A program made the translations under genes and the position numbers. 64,000 nt of DNA from DATBGO01 sp963695645 (lineage in GTDB: Bacteria > Actinomycetota > Actinomycetes > Streptosporangiales > Streptosporangiaceae). This document shows positions 1 to 10,500 of the stretch, in pieces. The notes beneath the pieces are model-generated. The model was given only the letters and a program-made list of their open reading frames with translations. It did no database searches and was not told where the DNA came from. The stretch covers positions 372,001 to 436,000 of the forward strand of contig CAVOHC010000012.1 of the NCBI GenBank assembly GCA_963695645.1, read 5' to 3'. Each line of letters opens with the position of its first letter. The first letter of the stretch is position 1.

Positions 1-645
1 AGGTTCGGCTGCGTTCCGACCGACTCCGACGGGCGCGTGACCGCGTTCCTCGAGAAGACCCCCGATCCGGTAACCAACCGGATCAACGCCGGCTGCTATG
101 TCTTCAGGCGAGGCATTATCGACAGCATCCCGGAGCGCCGGGCAGTCTCGGTCGAGCGCGAGACGTTCCCCGGGCTGATTGCCGCGGGGGACCTGGTCCT
201 TGGCTATGCCGATACGGCGTACTGGCTGGACGTGGGAACACCGGAAGCCTTCGTTCAGGGCTCTCGTGACCTCGTCCTTGGCGAGCTTGACTCCATGGCG
301 CTGCCCGGCCCCAGCGGACCTGCCCTGCTGCTACCTGGTGCGGTCGTGGAGCCCGGCGCCAAGGTCGGCGGGGGCACCGCTGTGGGGTCCAGCTGCGTGG
401 TCGCCGACGGGGCTCAGGTCGCCGGAGCCGTTCTCTTCGACGGCGCGCGCATCGGGGCCGGTGCGGTGGTCAATTCCAGCGTGGTCGGCCGCGGCGCCTG
501 CATCGGCGCGGGCGTGCTGCTTGATGGCGTGGTGATCGGCGACGGCGCCAGGATCGCCGAGGGCAACGAGCTGTGCCGCGGGCTCCGGGTCTGGCCGGAG
601 GTTGAGCTCGGCCCGACCGCGATCCGGTTCTCCACTGACACCTGA
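1..645 (+). CDS. Mannose-1-phosphate guanylyltransferase / NDP-sugar pyrophosphorylase, C-terminal part (5' end outside window)
   Basis: The frame is open from the first base, so the start lies upstream. The visible residues contain the end of a nucleotidyltransferase domain (DGRVTAFLEKTPDP, then NRINAGCYVFRRGIID and YWLDVGTPEAF). A left-handed beta-helix follows, made of hexapeptide-like repeats rich in G-A/V (for example VVEPGAKVGGG and VVNSSVVGRGACIGAG). This layout is that of GDP-mannose or glucose-1-phosphate nucleotidyltransferases, which activate hexose-1-phosphates in the cytoplasm for cell-envelope glycans. The phosphomannomutase gene at 14.3 kb would provide mannose-1-phosphate, which supports GDP-mannose synthesis. 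Exact substrate is inferred from locus context, not from residues. Confidence 0.85.
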   Translation, partial: RFGCVPTDSDGRVTAFLEKTPDPVTNRINAGCYVFRRGIIDSIPERRAVSVERETFPGLIAAGDLVLGYADTAYWLDVGTPEAFVQGSRDLVLGELDSMALPGPSGPALLLPGAVVEPGAKVGGGTAVGSSCVVADGAQVAGAVLFDGARIGAGAVVNSSVVGRGACIGAGVLLDGVVIGDGARIAEGNELCRGLRVWPEVELGPTAIRFSTDT

Positions 646-664
646 CCGCCGCAGGAGTGCGCCA

Positions 665-1732
665 GTGACCGGCGGGCTGCCCGCCGCGGATGCCGGCTCG
701 CGGACCGCGCAGCTCACCCGCGAGTGGCGGGCCCCGTACCCGGTCGACATCCGGACGACGCTGTCCGTGCACCGTCGCGGCCCGGGTGATCCTGCGTACC
801 GCGTCGACGCCGCGGGGGCGGTCTGGCGGACGTCGCTGGCCCCGGACGGGCCCGGCACGATCCGCATAACAGCCGCGCCCGCATCGCCGCAGGCAGACGG
901 TGCGCCGCGGGCAGCCGGTGCGCCGCGGACGGCCGGTGCGCCGCGGACAGCCGGTGCGCCGCGGACAGACGGTGCGCCGCGCGCAGCCGGTGTCAGCACC
1001 GTCGTCAGCGCGACCGCCTGGGGACCTGGTGCAGCCTGGCTGCTCGATCAGCTGCCCGGCATGCTCGGCGCGGGCGACGACCCGGCCGGCTTTGCCCCGG
1101 CCCACCCGTTCCTCCGCGAGCTGGCCAGGCGGCATCGCGGAACGCGGGTCGGGCGCTCCGGGCGGGTGCTCGAAGCGCTCGTCCCCGCCGTGCTTGAGCA
1201 GAAGGTCGTGGGCCTGGAGGCGCACCGTGCCTGGCGGCGGCTGCTGCTACGGCACGGGCCGCCCGCTCCGGGGCCGGCCCCGGCAGGCATGCGGGTGTTC
1301 CCGCCGGCTCAGACGTGGGCCCGGCTCCCGTCCTGGGAATGGCACCAGGCAGGCGTTGAGCCCGTCCGCGCGCGCACGATCGCCGGAGCCGCCCTGGCGG
1401 CCGGACGGCTTGAGGAGATCCTTGACCTTGCGGCCGAGGACGCCGATCGCAGGCTCCGGGCGCTGCAGGGCATCGGTCCCTGGACCTCCGCCGAGGTCAG
1501 GCAGCGGGCTTGCGGCGACGCAGATGCGGTGACGGTCGGCGACTACAACCTGCCCGCCATCGTGGGCTGGGCGCTTGCCGGGCGGATCGTGGATGATGCC
1601 GGGATGCTGGAGTTGCTCGCCCCGTACGCCGGCCACCGGCACCGCGCCGCGAGGCTGATCGAGCTGGGGGGCGGCGCCTGCCCGCCACGCCGGGGCCCCA
1701 GGCTTTCCGCGCGCGACTACCGCGCGTTCTAA
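665..1732 (+). CDS. DNA-3-methyladenine glycosylase family protein (AlkA-like, HhH-GPD)
   Basis: Predicted base-excision enzyme of 355 residues. I chose the GTG at 665 because AGGAG lies at 652-656, nine bases upstream; a longer in-frame start would overlap the previous gene. The C-terminal half has a helix-hairpin-helix (LQGIGPWTSAEV) followed by VGDYNLPAIV. The Asp at about residue 293 sits where the catalytic Asp of the HhH-GPD superfamily is found. Such enzymes remove alkylated purines. Residues about 80-108 are a low-complexity linker made of five 6-residue units (GAPRTA type) encoded by an 18-bp tandem repeat. It lies 19 bases after the pyrophosphorylase gene on the same strand and may be co-transcribed. 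Confidence 0.85.
   Translation: MTGGLPAADAGSRTAQLTREWRAPYPVDIRTTLSVHRRGPGDPAYRVDAAGAVWRTSLAPDGPGTIRITAAPASPQADGAPRAAGAPRTAGAPRTAGAPRTDGAPRAAGVSTVVSATAWGPGAAWLLDQLPGMLGAGDDPAGFAPAHPFLRELARRHRGTRVGRSGRVLEALVPAVLEQKVVGLEAHRAWRRLLLRHGPPAPGPAPAGMRVFPPAQTWARLPSWEWHQAGVEPVRARTIAGAALAAGRLEEILDLAAEDADRRLRALQGIGPWTSAEVRQRACGDADAVTVGDYNLPAIVGWALAGRIVDDAGMLELLAPYAGHRHRAARLIELGGGACPPRRGPRLSARDYRAF
901..990 (+). repeat. 18-bp in-frame tandem repeat, five units, inside the AlkA-like gene
   Basis: Units begin at 901, 919, 937, 955 and 973. They differ by a few bases and each encodes Gly-Ala-Pro-Arg-X-X. The unit length is a multiple of three, so copy-number change would keep the frame. Confidence 0.9.
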
Positions 1733-1854
1733 CCGCCAGGGACTCTTGTCGGGCACGGCCCGACAGCGCCCGGCTGGCCTGGGTGCCGGAGACCGGCGCC
1801 TGGGCGCCAGAGACCGCCGCCAGGGCGCCGGCGACCGGCCCCTACGCTGGATCT

Positions 1855-4530
1855 ATGAGCGTCGATGCGGCCAGCCGCAGCCCCAGCCCGCAGGATCCGC
1901 AGCACGCACGCCCCCCGCAGCTCGCGGCTGCGGGCGAGCCGAGACCGTCCGATAGCGCGCTCCGCCGGGCCCTCGCCCGCGCGCGCGACGGCAAGGCGCT
2001 CGACCAGGCCGAGGCGGCCACGCTGCTGCACGCCCGCGGCGAGCAGTTGGCCCAGCTGCTCGGCTATGCGTCCAGGACGAGGGACGCCGGCCTGGAGGCA
2101 GCCGGGCGGCCCGGCGTCATCACCTACTCGCGTAAGGTCTTCATCCCGCTGACCCGGCTGTGCAGGGACCGCTGCGGCTATTGCACGTTCGTCACCGTGC
2201 CGGGGCGGCTGTCCAGTCCGTATCTGTCCCCGGACGAGGTCATCGAGACCGCCGCCGCCGGTGCCGCGCTCGGCTGCAAGGAGGCCCTGTTCACCCTGGG
2301 CGACCGGCCCGAGGACCGCTGGCACGCCGCGCGCGAGTGGCTCGACGCGCACGGGTATGACGACACGCTGTCCTACGTCCGGGCGATGGCGATCCGGGTT
2401 CTCGAGGAGACCGGCCTGCTGCCGCATCTCAACCCGGGCGTGCTCAGCTGGCAGGATTTCCAGCGGCTCAAGCCCGTCGCGCCGTCGATGGGGATGATGC
2501 TGGAGACCACCGCGAAGCGCCTGTTCACCGAGAAGGGCGCGCCGCATTTCGGCAGCCCGGACAAGGACCCGAAGGTCAGGCTGCGGGTGCTGGAGGACGC
2601 TGGCCGAAGCAACGTCCCGTTCACCACGGGGATCCTGATCGGGATCGGGGAGACGCTGGCTGAGCGCACTGATTCGATCTTCGCGATCCGGCAAGTGGCC
2701 CGCGAGTACCGCGGCATCCAGGAAGTCATCGTGCAGAACTTCCGTGCCAAGCCAGACACCAAGATGCGCGGCGTGCCGGACACGGAGCTTGACGATCTTG
2801 CCGCTACCATCGCGGTGGCCCGGCTGGTGCTCGGCCCGTCGGTGCGGATCCAGGCGCCGCCCAACCTGATCGGCGACCAGCACCCGCTGATCCTGGCCGC
2901 CGGTATCGACGACTGGGGTGGCGTCTCACCGCTGACCCCTGACCACGTCAACCCCGAGCGCCCCTGGCCGCAGATCGGTGACCTGGCCGGGCGCACCGCG
3001 GCGGCAGGCTTCGAGCTCCGCGAGCGCCTCACCGCATACCCCGGTTACCTGCGCGAGCCGTGGCTGGATCCGCGGCTCGCCGGGCACGTGGCCGCGCTGG
3101 CCGATCCGGCGACCGGGCTCGCTCGTGACGGGGCGATGCCGCACGGCCTGCCGTGGCAGGAGCCCGACGGCGGCTGGGATGAGGCCGCGGGCCGCACCGA
3201 CCTGCACGTGACGATCGACACTACCGGCCGGACCAGCGACCGCAGGGACGACTTCACTGAGGTATACGGGGACTGGGACGAGATCGGGGCCAGGATCGAG
3301 CCTGCCGCCCGCAGGTCGCCGCAGCCCGCGGGCGCTCCGCTGCGGCTACGCGCCGAGGTGCTCGCCGCACTCCGGCGCGCCGAGAACGACCCCGCGGGGC
3401 TCACCGACGCGCAAGCGCTCGCGCTGCTCGACGCCGACGGCCCGGAGCTTGAGGCGCTCACCGGGCTGGCCGATTCGCTCCGCATCGAGGCCGCCGGGGA
3501 CGAGGTCAGCTACGTCGTCAACCGCAACATCAACTTCACCAACGTCTGCTACACCGGCTGCAGGTTCTGCGCGTTCGCACAGCGGCGCACCGACGCCGAC
3601 GCCTACACGCTCTCTCTTGAGCAGGTCGGCGACCGCGCCGTGGAAGCGTGGGAGGCGGGCGCCACCGAGGTATGCATGCAGGGCGGCATCCACCCGGACC
3701 TGCCAGGCACCGCGTACTTCGATCTCGCGGCCGAGGTCAGGCGCCGGTGCCCGGACATGCACGTGCATGCGTTCTCGCCGATGGAGGTCACCAACGGCGC
3801 GGCACGCACCGGGCTGCCGGTCCGCGAGTGGCTGATCAGGGCCCGTGCGGCAGGCGTCGGCTCGCTGCCTGGCACCGCCGCCGAGATCCTGGACGACGAC
3901 GTCCGCTGGGTGCTCACCAAGGGGAAGCTGCCCGCCGCCACCTGGATCGAGGTGATCACGACGGCACATGAGCTCGGCATCCCGACCAGCGCGACAATGA
4001 TGTACGGGCATGTGGACACGCCGGCCCACTGGGTCGGGCACCTGCGGGTGATCCGCGGCATCCAGGAGCGCACCGGCGGTTTCACCGAGTTCGTGCTGCT
4101 CCCATTCGTACACGCGAGCTCGCCGATCTACCTGGCCGGGCTGGCCCGGCCCGGCCCGACGCGCCGGGAGAACCGCGCCGTGCACGCCGTGTCCAGGCTG
4201 CTGCTGCACGGCGCGATCAGCTCCATCCAGTGTTCCTGGGTCAAGCTCGGCGAGGATCTCTGCCGTGACGTGCTGGCCGGCGGTGTCAACGACCTGGGCG
4301 GCACGCTGATGGAGGAAACCATCTCGAGGATGGCCGGCTCGCAGAACGGTTCCTATAAGACGATCAGCGAGCTTGCCGCGATGGTAGCCCCGACCGGGAG
4401 GCCGGTGCGGCAACGGACGACGACCTACCAAAGACCGGCAGCTGAACGGCTCGCCGCGGCCAGTGCCAGCGACGGGGTCTGCGCCGCCGTGCGCGGGCCA
4501 CGAGCCTCACTGCCGCTGGTCCAGGCGTAA
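1855..4530 (+). CDS. fbiC: FbiC, 7,8-didemethyl-8-hydroxy-5-deazariboflavin (Fo) synthase
   Basis: Bifunctional radical-SAM enzyme that makes Fo, the deazaflavin chromophore of F420, from a pyrimidine precursor (5-amino-6-ribitylaminouracil) and tyrosine. At 891 residues it matches actinobacterial FbiC (about 850). The N-terminal CofG-like half carries the first [4Fe-4S] motif CRDRCGYC at residues 103-110. The C-terminal CofH-like half carries CYTGCRFC at 565-572. Both CX3CX2C motifs are intact. I prefer ATG 1855 (MSVDAAS) over the in-frame ATG at 1783, because the extra 24 residues are low complexity and the conserved region starts much later; no strong ribosome site decides it. It faces fbiB across an 90-bp gap. 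Confidence 0.97.
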   Translation: MSVDAASRSPSPQDPQHARPPQLAAAGEPRPSDSALRRALARARDGKALDQAEAATLLHARGEQLAQLLGYASRTRDAGLEAAGRPGVITYSRKVFIPLTRLCRDRCGYCTFVTVPGRLSSPYLSPDEVIETAAAGAALGCKEALFTLGDRPEDRWHAAREWLDAHGYDDTLSYVRAMAIRVLEETGLLPHLNPGVLSWQDFQRLKPVAPSMGMMLETTAKRLFTEKGAPHFGSPDKDPKVRLRVLEDAGRSNVPFTTGILIGIGETLAERTDSIFAIRQVAREYRGIQEVIVQNFRAKPDTKMRGVPDTELDDLAATIAVARLVLGPSVRIQAPPNLIGDQHPLILAAGIDDWGGVSPLTPDHVNPERPWPQIGDLAGRTAAAGFELRERLTAYPGYLREPWLDPRLAGHVAALADPATGLARDGAMPHGLPWQEPDGGWDEAAGRTDLHVTIDTTGRTSDRRDDFTEVYGDWDEIGARIEPAARRSPQPAGAPLRLRAEVLAALRRAENDPAGLTDAQALALLDADGPELEALTGLADSLRIEAAGDEVSYVVNRNINFTNVCYTGCRFCAFAQRRTDADAYTLSLEQVGDRAVEAWEAGATEVCMQGGIHPDLPGTAYFDLAAEVRRRCPDMHVHAFSPMEVTNGAARTGLPVREWLIRARAAGVGSLPGTAAEILDDDVRWVLTKGKLPAATWIEVITTAHELGIPTSATMMYGHVDTPAHWVGHLRVIRGIQERTGGFTEFVLLPFVHASSPIYLAGLARPGPTRRENRAVHAVSRLLLHGAISSIQCSWVKLGEDLCRDVLAGGVNDLGGTLMEETISRMAGSQNGSYKTISELAAMVAPTGRPVRQRTTTYQRPAAERLAAASASDGVCAAVRGPRASLPLVQA

Positions 4531-4620
4531 TATATCGGGCATTTCGCGTCACTGAAGTAACAAGATCAGGTACAAGTGGGTGACGGCTTGGATTGAGGTC
4601 AGACGTGGCTCTGGCGACTG

Positions 4621-5901
4621 TCACATGGTTATCAGAAAGCTGTCCGGATCCCTCGGCGGACGGGGCGGGGGAGGGCCGGCCGGGTGGCCGACGCCGATCG
4701 CGCCCATCGGCTCCCAGCCTGATGGCAGTCCAAGCGACTGGGCGGCCACCTGATCGCAGAACAGCGCGCTCGACACCCAGCAGGACCCGAGACCCTCCAC
4801 AGCGAGCGCGACGAGCAGGTTCTGCACGGCGGCACCCATTGCCACGACGAACATTGTCCGCTCGGCCGCCGCGCGCCGCTGGTCGGGGTAGGGGTGCGCC
4901 GCGTCGCTCATGAGACAGGGGACGATGATCAGCGGTGCCCGGCGCAGCGGCTCGCCGCGCCGGATCCGGCGGGCGATCTGTTCCTGGCTGAACCCGTCGC
5001 CGCGGAGGTCGGCGGTCCACGCGGCGAGCATGTCGTCAAGCAGTTCCGTCCTGGCCCGGTCCGACGCCACGATCGCGAACCGCCACGGCTCGCTATGGTG
5101 CGGCGCAGGCGCGGTGACCGCTGCAGCGATCGCGCGACGGACGGCCTCCGGGCTGACCGGGTCGGCCGTGAACTCGCGCACGGTGCGCCGCTCGGCGAGC
5201 ACTTCAGCGGCGCCAAGCCGGAACATATCCTCGGCGGCGGGCCGGATCAAGGCCGCGGCACCTGGTCCGTCCGGGCCTGTCACCAGCTCGGGCAGGCCGC
5301 GCACGATGGCCACGGGCAGCTGCCTTGTCTTGCCCTTGACGAGGTCAGAGGCTGCCGCGATCTCGTCGGCCACCGCTGCGACCGTTACCTCCAGCGGGTT
5401 GCCGAAGGTATCGGCCTGGCCCCGGTGATCGCGCAACGGCTCTACGCCGGCCGCTCCGATGGCGGTGTCGGTCTGGCCCATCCGCCATGGCCTGCCCATC
5501 GTGTCGGTGATGATGACCCCGACCGTGACACCGCGTAGGTCGCCCAGGGCCTTCCGCAGCCGCCTGGCTGAACCGTCCGGGTCATCGGGCAGCAGCACCA
5601 CGGTGCCTGCGGCGGTATTGGATGCGTCCACGCCGGCGGCGGCCAGCACGAGCCCGTGCCTGGTCTCCGCGATCCTGGTCGCGCCACGGCGGGCTACCAC
5701 GCGGACCGTCTCGGAGTCGATCGCGCTTTCCCGGTCGGCCCGCACTACCTTGCCCTCGGCCTTACTGATGATCTTGGACGTGACGATGACGATGTCGCCG
5801 TCGCGCAGGTCGGGGACGGCGTCCGAGATGAGCGCGGCGAGGTCGGCACCTGCCCCGATCTCGGGCAGCCCGGCGACCCCGTTGACCGTCAGATCGCGCA
5901 C
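4621..5901 (-). CDS. fbiB: FbiB, F420-0:gamma-glutamyl ligase with dehydro-F420-0 reductase domain
   Basis: Two-domain enzyme of 426 residues. The N-terminal CofE-like ligase (about 1-240) has conserved stretches such as VTSKIISKAEGK and ITDTMGRPWRMGQTD, and adds glutamates to F420-0. The C-terminal FMN nitroreductase-fold domain (about 245-426) begins ERRTVREF; in actinobacteria it reduces dehydro-F420-0. The GTG start at 5901 overlaps the 3' end of fbiA by 13 bases, which points to translational coupling. Length and architecture agree with mycobacterial FbiB (448 residues). Confidence 0.97.
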   Translation of the reverse strand: MRDLTVNGVAGLPEIGAGADLAALISDAVPDLRDGDIVIVTSKIISKAEGKVVRADRESAIDSETVRVVARRGATRIAETRHGLVLAAAGVDASNTAAGTVVLLPDDPDGSARRLRKALGDLRGVTVGVIITDTMGRPWRMGQTDTAIGAAGVEPLRDHRGQADTFGNPLEVTVAAVADEIAAASDLVKGKTRQLPVAIVRGLPELVTGPDGPGAAALIRPAAEDMFRLGAAEVLAERRTVREFTADPVSPEAVRRAIAAAVTAPAPHHSEPWRFAIVASDRARTELLDDMLAAWTADLRGDGFSQEQIARRIRRGEPLRRAPLIIVPCLMSDAAHPYPDQRRAAAERTMFVVAMGAAVQNLLVALAVEGLGSCWVSSALFCDQVAAQSLGLPSGWEPMGAIGVGHPAGPPPPRPPRDPDSFLITM

Positions 5902-6848
5902 TGGCTGAGCTCCTCGGCAAGGGCAAGTGCCGCGCGGGCGATCTCAGCGGACGCTTGCAGGTCGGTCATGTAGAGCGGGATCGGGCGGACCGTGATCCCG
6001 GCGAGCTCGGGTGCGCCGACGGCGCCAGCGTCCTTCCCGTCGACCAGCCAGCCGTCGAGCAGCCCGGGTCCGTAGTGGGCCCCGACGGCTGCGGCGGTGG
6101 TCTGGACGCCGATGGACGCCAGGCACGCGTCGGCCATGCCGCGCACCGGCGCACCGCCGATGATCGGCGAGATGCCGACCACGGTCTTCGCGCGGACGGC
6201 CGCGGCTATCCCGGGAACTGAAAGGATGATTCCCACGCTCACCACCGGGTTGGACGGTGGCAGCACGACGTAGTCGGCGGCCGTGATGGCCTCGAGCACG
6301 CCAGGCGCCGGCCTCGCGGCCTCCGCTCCAGTGGCGACGATCTGCCTGGCCGGGACCTTGGCGTGCAGCCGGACCCACCACTCCTGGAAATGCACGGTAC
6401 GGGTGCGGTGATCGTCGTCGATCACGACGTGAGTCTCGACCTTGTCGTCGGACATCGGCAGCAGGGTGACGCCCGGGCGCCAGCGCGCGCACAGCGCGCG
6501 GGTCGCCGCGGACAGCGGGAGCCCGGCGGCCAGCATGCTGGTCCGGGCAATGTGCGTGCCGATGTCACGGTCGCCGAGGCTGAACCAGTCCGGCTCGCAG
6601 CCGTAGGCGTTCAGCTCGCGGAGCACGGTGAAGGTCTCGGAGTCCCGTCCCCAGCCCTGCTCCTCGCTGATCCCGCCGCCCAGGGTGTACATGACGGTGT
6701 CCAGGTCCGGGCTGACGTGCAGGCCGAACAGGCTGATGTCGTCGCCGGTGTTGCCGATGACCGTGATCTCGGCGTCTGGCGCGGCGGCCTTCAGCCCGCG
6801 CAGAAACCGGGCACCGCCGATGCCGCCTGCGAGAACGGTGATGCGCAT
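5889..6848 (-). CDS. fbiA: FbiA, 2-phospho-L-lactate/phosphoenolpyruvate transferase (CofD family)
   Basis: Transfers the phosphoenolpyruvyl (or phospholactyl) group from its guanosine-diphosphate donor to Fo, giving dehydro-F420-0. The N-terminus ITVLAGGIGGARFLRG is the CofD signature loop; GNTGDDISLFGL and PPSNPVVSVG are further conserved blocks. I start at ATG 6848 (MRITVLAGG) because the conserved region begins immediately; an in-frame ATG at 6869 would add seven residues with no family support. It is the first gene of a two-gene fbiA-fbiB operon divergent from whiB. The FbiD donor-forming enzyme is not in the window. Confidence 0.97.
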   Translation of the reverse strand: MRITVLAGGIGGARFLRGLKAAAPDAEITVIGNTGDDISLFGLHVSPDLDTVMYTLGGGISEEQGWGRDSETFTVLRELNAYGCEPDWFSLGDRDIGTHIARTSMLAAGLPLSAATRALCARWRPGVTLLPMSDDKVETHVVIDDDHRTRTVHFQEWWVRLHAKVPARQIVATGAEAARPAPGVLEAITAADYVVLPPSNPVVSVGIILSVPGIAAAVRAKTVVGISPIIGGAPVRGMADACLASIGVQTTAAAVGAHYGPGLLDGWLVDGKDAGAVGAPELAGITVRPIPLYMTDLQASAEIARAALALAEELSQCAI

Positions 6849-6987
6849 GGCCGCAGTCTTGCAGGCCAACTCCGACCTGGCCGCATCGGTGCCGCCAGGA
6901 GGCTCCCGGCGTCCTGTGATCCCAGGAAATACCGCTGGACTTTCCCGTCATCAGGGGCATCCCGTTGGCCATTATCACGTATCACTC

Positions 6988-7017
6988 TTGACTCAGCGCA
7001 AGACACGCGGGTGTAAT
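6988..7017 (+). promoter_or_regulatory. Predicted housekeeping sigma promoter of whiB
   Basis: TTGACT at 6988-6993 and TGTAAT at 7012-7017, separated by 18 bases, face the whiB gene. Expected transcription start is near 7024, leaving about a 70-base leader before the GTG at 7096. Position and spacing support it; no experimental signal is implied. Confidence 0.55.
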
Positions 7018-7095
7018 TTCAGCTATGTAATTCTCGCTGCCATGACGAGACGGGCGGCGAGTTGACGGGGTTGTGGGAGGGGATGGAGGTGCGCT

Positions 7096-7377
7096 GTGGC
7101 TGACGTCATCGTCTCGCTGGTGCACGACGGGCTTGGTATCGGCGTGGATGATGCCGAGACCCTCGGCTGGCAGGATCGCGCCCTGTGCGCGCAGACCGAT
7201 CCAGAGGCCTTCTTCCCGGAGAAGGGGGGCTCGACCAGGGAGGCCAAGAGGGTATGCCGCGGCTGCGAGGTCAGGGCGGAATGTCTGGAGTACGCGCTGG
7301 AGCACGACGAGCGCTTCGGGATCTGGGGCGGGCTTTCCGAACGCGAGCGCAGGCGGCTGAAGCGGCAGGCCGTGTAG
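7096..7377 (+). CDS. whiB: WhiB-family [4Fe-4S] transcription regulator (WhiB/WhmD/WhiB2 type)
   Basis: Small regulator of 93 residues that binds a redox-sensitive iron-sulfur cluster and partners the primary sigma factor. The four cluster cysteines are C31, C54, C57 and C63 (the CX2CX5C pattern), followed by the family turn GIWGG at 75-79 and a basic tail (SERERRRLKRQ). Its position next to fbiA is that of mycobacterial whiB2 and streptomycete whiB, genes tied to septation and sporulation. The GTG start has GGGAGGGGATGGAGG-type purine-rich sequence just upstream. Confidence 0.95.
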   Translation: MADVIVSLVHDGLGIGVDDAETLGWQDRALCAQTDPEAFFPEKGGSTREAKRVCRGCEVRAECLEYALEHDERFGIWGGLSERERRRLKRQAV

Positions 7378-7581
7378 CCCCGTCGTGAGGCGGTGACCTG
7401 GGCAGACGGATCGGGGTCGGCGCATGCGCGGTCGCCGCTGCGGAGCGCGAAGGCTGGCGACTGGCCGCCTTAGTGCTCCCGGTTCGCGTATTGTTCACGG
7501 GTGCCCTCGCCCCCCAAGACAGGCGCGCACATAGCAGCGCCAGACCTGCAGGTAGCCCTCTGAGCAGCATGCGGACCCCAG

Positions 7582-10500
7582 TTGTCGCCGAATGAGACCT
7601 ACCCGCAGCACGTCGTCACGGCGGTTATCGTCGCGCATGACGGCGCCGCGTGGTTGCCCCAAGTCATCGAATCCCTCCTCGAGCAGACCAGGCCGGTCCA
7701 GCGGGTCGTTGCCGTCGACACCGGCAGCAGGGACCGCAGCGGTGCCGTCCTTTCCGGCTTGCTCGGTCAGGCGGTTGTCTTCGGCATGGACCGGGGCACC
7801 GGATACGCGGCGGCCGTAGCGCGCGCGCTGCAGCACAGATCGGCCAACGTCAGCATTCCCGGCCCCGCTGGCCTGCCTGCCAATGAGCGCGTGGAGTGGA
7901 TCTGGCTGCTCCATGACGACTGCGAACCGGCCCCCGAGGCGCTTGAGCAGCTGCTCCGCGGTGCCGCCGCGACACGATCCGCGGCTGTCCTCGGGCCGAA
8001 GGTCATGGACTGGGCCGACCGCAAGGTCATCCTGGAAGCCGGTGTCAGCATTGACACCGTTGGCCGTCGCATCACCGGTATCGAGCCGCGTGAGGTTGAC
8101 CAGGGGCAGCACGACGGGGACCGCGATGCGCTCGCCGCGGGCAGCGCCGGGATGCTGATCCGGCGCGATGTCTGGGAGGAGGTCGGCGGCTTCGACCAGA
8201 GCATGATGCTGTTCCGTGACGACGTCGACTTCTGCTGGCGAGTGCACGCGGCCGGCTACCGGGTCCGGGTGATCACTGACGCCATCGTGTTCCACCTGGA
8301 GGCCGCGGCGCGGCGCCGCCGGGCGGTGTCGGTCACGAGGCGGCCGCACCAGCTGGACCGCCGCAACGCGATGTTCACGCTGCTGTCGAACTTGCCGGTC
8401 GGGCCGATGCTGGCCTCGCTGGCCGGCAACGTGGCGGTGTCCCTGCTTCGCACGGTCTTCTTCCTGCTCGCCAAACGGCCCGGTGCCGGGGCTGATGAGC
8501 TTTCCGCGCTCGGCTCGGTGCTCGGACACCCGATCCGGCTGCTCAAGGCCCGGCGCCGCAGATCCCCTGGTCGCCGGGCAGCCTACGGGCGGCTCCGGGC
8601 GGACCTGCCGAAGGGCCATTCGCTGCAGCAGCTAGCGGAGTTCGCCGCGGCAGCCATGTCGCGCTCGACCCAGGCCGACACGGCAGGATCACATCACGCG
8701 ACTGATGACCCGACCGACGACGACTCGCTGCTCATCGATACCGGTCTTGCGCAGCGCATCCTGACTCATCCCGGGGTGGCGCTCTTCCTCGGCCTGACGC
8801 TGGTCGCGCTGGTGGCCGAGCGGTCGTTGCTGAGCGGCGGGCCCCTGGGCGGCGGCGCGCTGGTGCCGGCCTGGGGCGGGGTGTCCGGTCTGTGGCATGA
8901 GTACCTCCAGGGCTTCCACCCGTCCGGGATCGGCTCGGGTAGCAGCGCGCCGCCGTACATAGCCTTTGTCGCTGCCCTGGCGACCGTGCTGGGCGGCAAG
9001 CCATGGCTGGCCGTCGACGTGATCCTGCTGGGCTGCGTGCCGCTGGCCGGCGTCTTCGCCTTCCTCGCCATCCGGCCGGTCACCCGGTCCGCGCCGGTCA
9101 GGATCTGGGCGGCCGCCGCATACGCGCTGCTGCCCGTCGCGATGGGTGCCATCGCAGCCGGGCGGCTCGGCACGGCCGTGGCCTTCGCCCTGCTGCCGCT
9201 GATCGCCCTGCTGGCGGCGAGGATGTTCACCCAGCCGCCACGGCAAGCGCGTCGCGCTGCCTGGGCGACCGGGCTCACGATCGCGATAGCTGCTGCTTTC
9301 GTTCCGCTGACCTGGCTTGTCGCGGTGCTAGCCGCTGTTGTGACCGCAGCAGCGATCGGCCCCGGCCGCCCGTCCGTCCTGGGTAACCTCGGCATTGTCG
9401 CGATCGTGCCGCCTGTCGTGCTGCTGCCGTGGACGGTTCAGCTAGCTGCGCACCCGGCTGACCTGCTGCTCGAGGTCGGCGTGCAGCAGAGCGGCCTGGC
9501 CAGCCCGGAGCTGCCTGCCCGCTCGCTGCTGATGCTCAGCCCCGGCGGACCGGGCCTGCCTCCGGTCTGGGTCACCGCGGGACTCGCGGTGGCCGGCATC
9601 GCCGCCCTGCTGTTCTCGCGGCGCCGCGTGCTGGTCATCGCTGGGTGGGGCGCTGCCATCTCCGGTCTACTCGTCGCGATCGTGGTGAGCCGGATGATGG
9701 TCAGCCCGGCGGGCGGCGGCCAGGCAGTGCCCGCTTGGCCGGGCATCGCGCTGGCGATGGTCGGCGCCGGCCTGGTGCTGGCCGCCGCGACCGCGGCTGA
9801 TGCACTGCCGCGGCTGGCCGGCGGCGGGAGCACGCGCAGCCTTGGCGCTGCCCGCACTGCCGGGGCGGCGGTTCTCGCCGCAGCAGCGTGCTCCGCACCG
9901 CTGCTATCGGCCGCGTACTGGCTCATCAACGGGGTCAGCGGACCAGTCGCGCCCACCGCAGCCCCGGTGGTGCCCGTGCTTGTCTCGATGTCCTCGGCAA
10001 GCGGGCTGCAGCTTCGCACGCTGGTGCTGCGCTCGGCGGGCGGTCAGGTCAGCTACACGCTGCAGCGCGGGCTTAGCCCGTCGCTTGGCGAGGCAGACCT
10101 GGCGCCGGTGACGCCCGCGCAGCGTGCCCTTGACACTGCTGTCGCGACCCTGGTCGCCCCGAACGGGGGCGAGGCGGACGATCAGGGCCAGTCGCTGGCA
10201 CAGTTCGATATCGGCTTCGTGCTAGTCCCGGCGCCCGTCGACCAGAGCCTCGCGCGGCTCCTGGACGGGGTGGCCGACCTGCGGCCGGTCACCGCCACAT
10301 CAGCGTTTGCCTTGTGGCGGCTGGTCGAGCCGTCGGCCCGGGCTCGCGTCGTTGAGCCCGGCGGGAACGTGGTCGCGCTGCGATCCGGCGAAGTATCCGT
10401 CTCTCATGCAAGCGCTCCGGCGAGGGGCGGAACGCTTGAGCTGGCGGAGCCGGCCGGCGGGTGGAGCGCGACGCTCAACGGCAGGCCGCTGACGCGGGTG

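Noticed and set aside
1729..2883. 384-codon minus-strand open frame opposite fbiC
   Set aside because: Composition is that of a shadow frame, and fbiC motifs are intact on the other strand.
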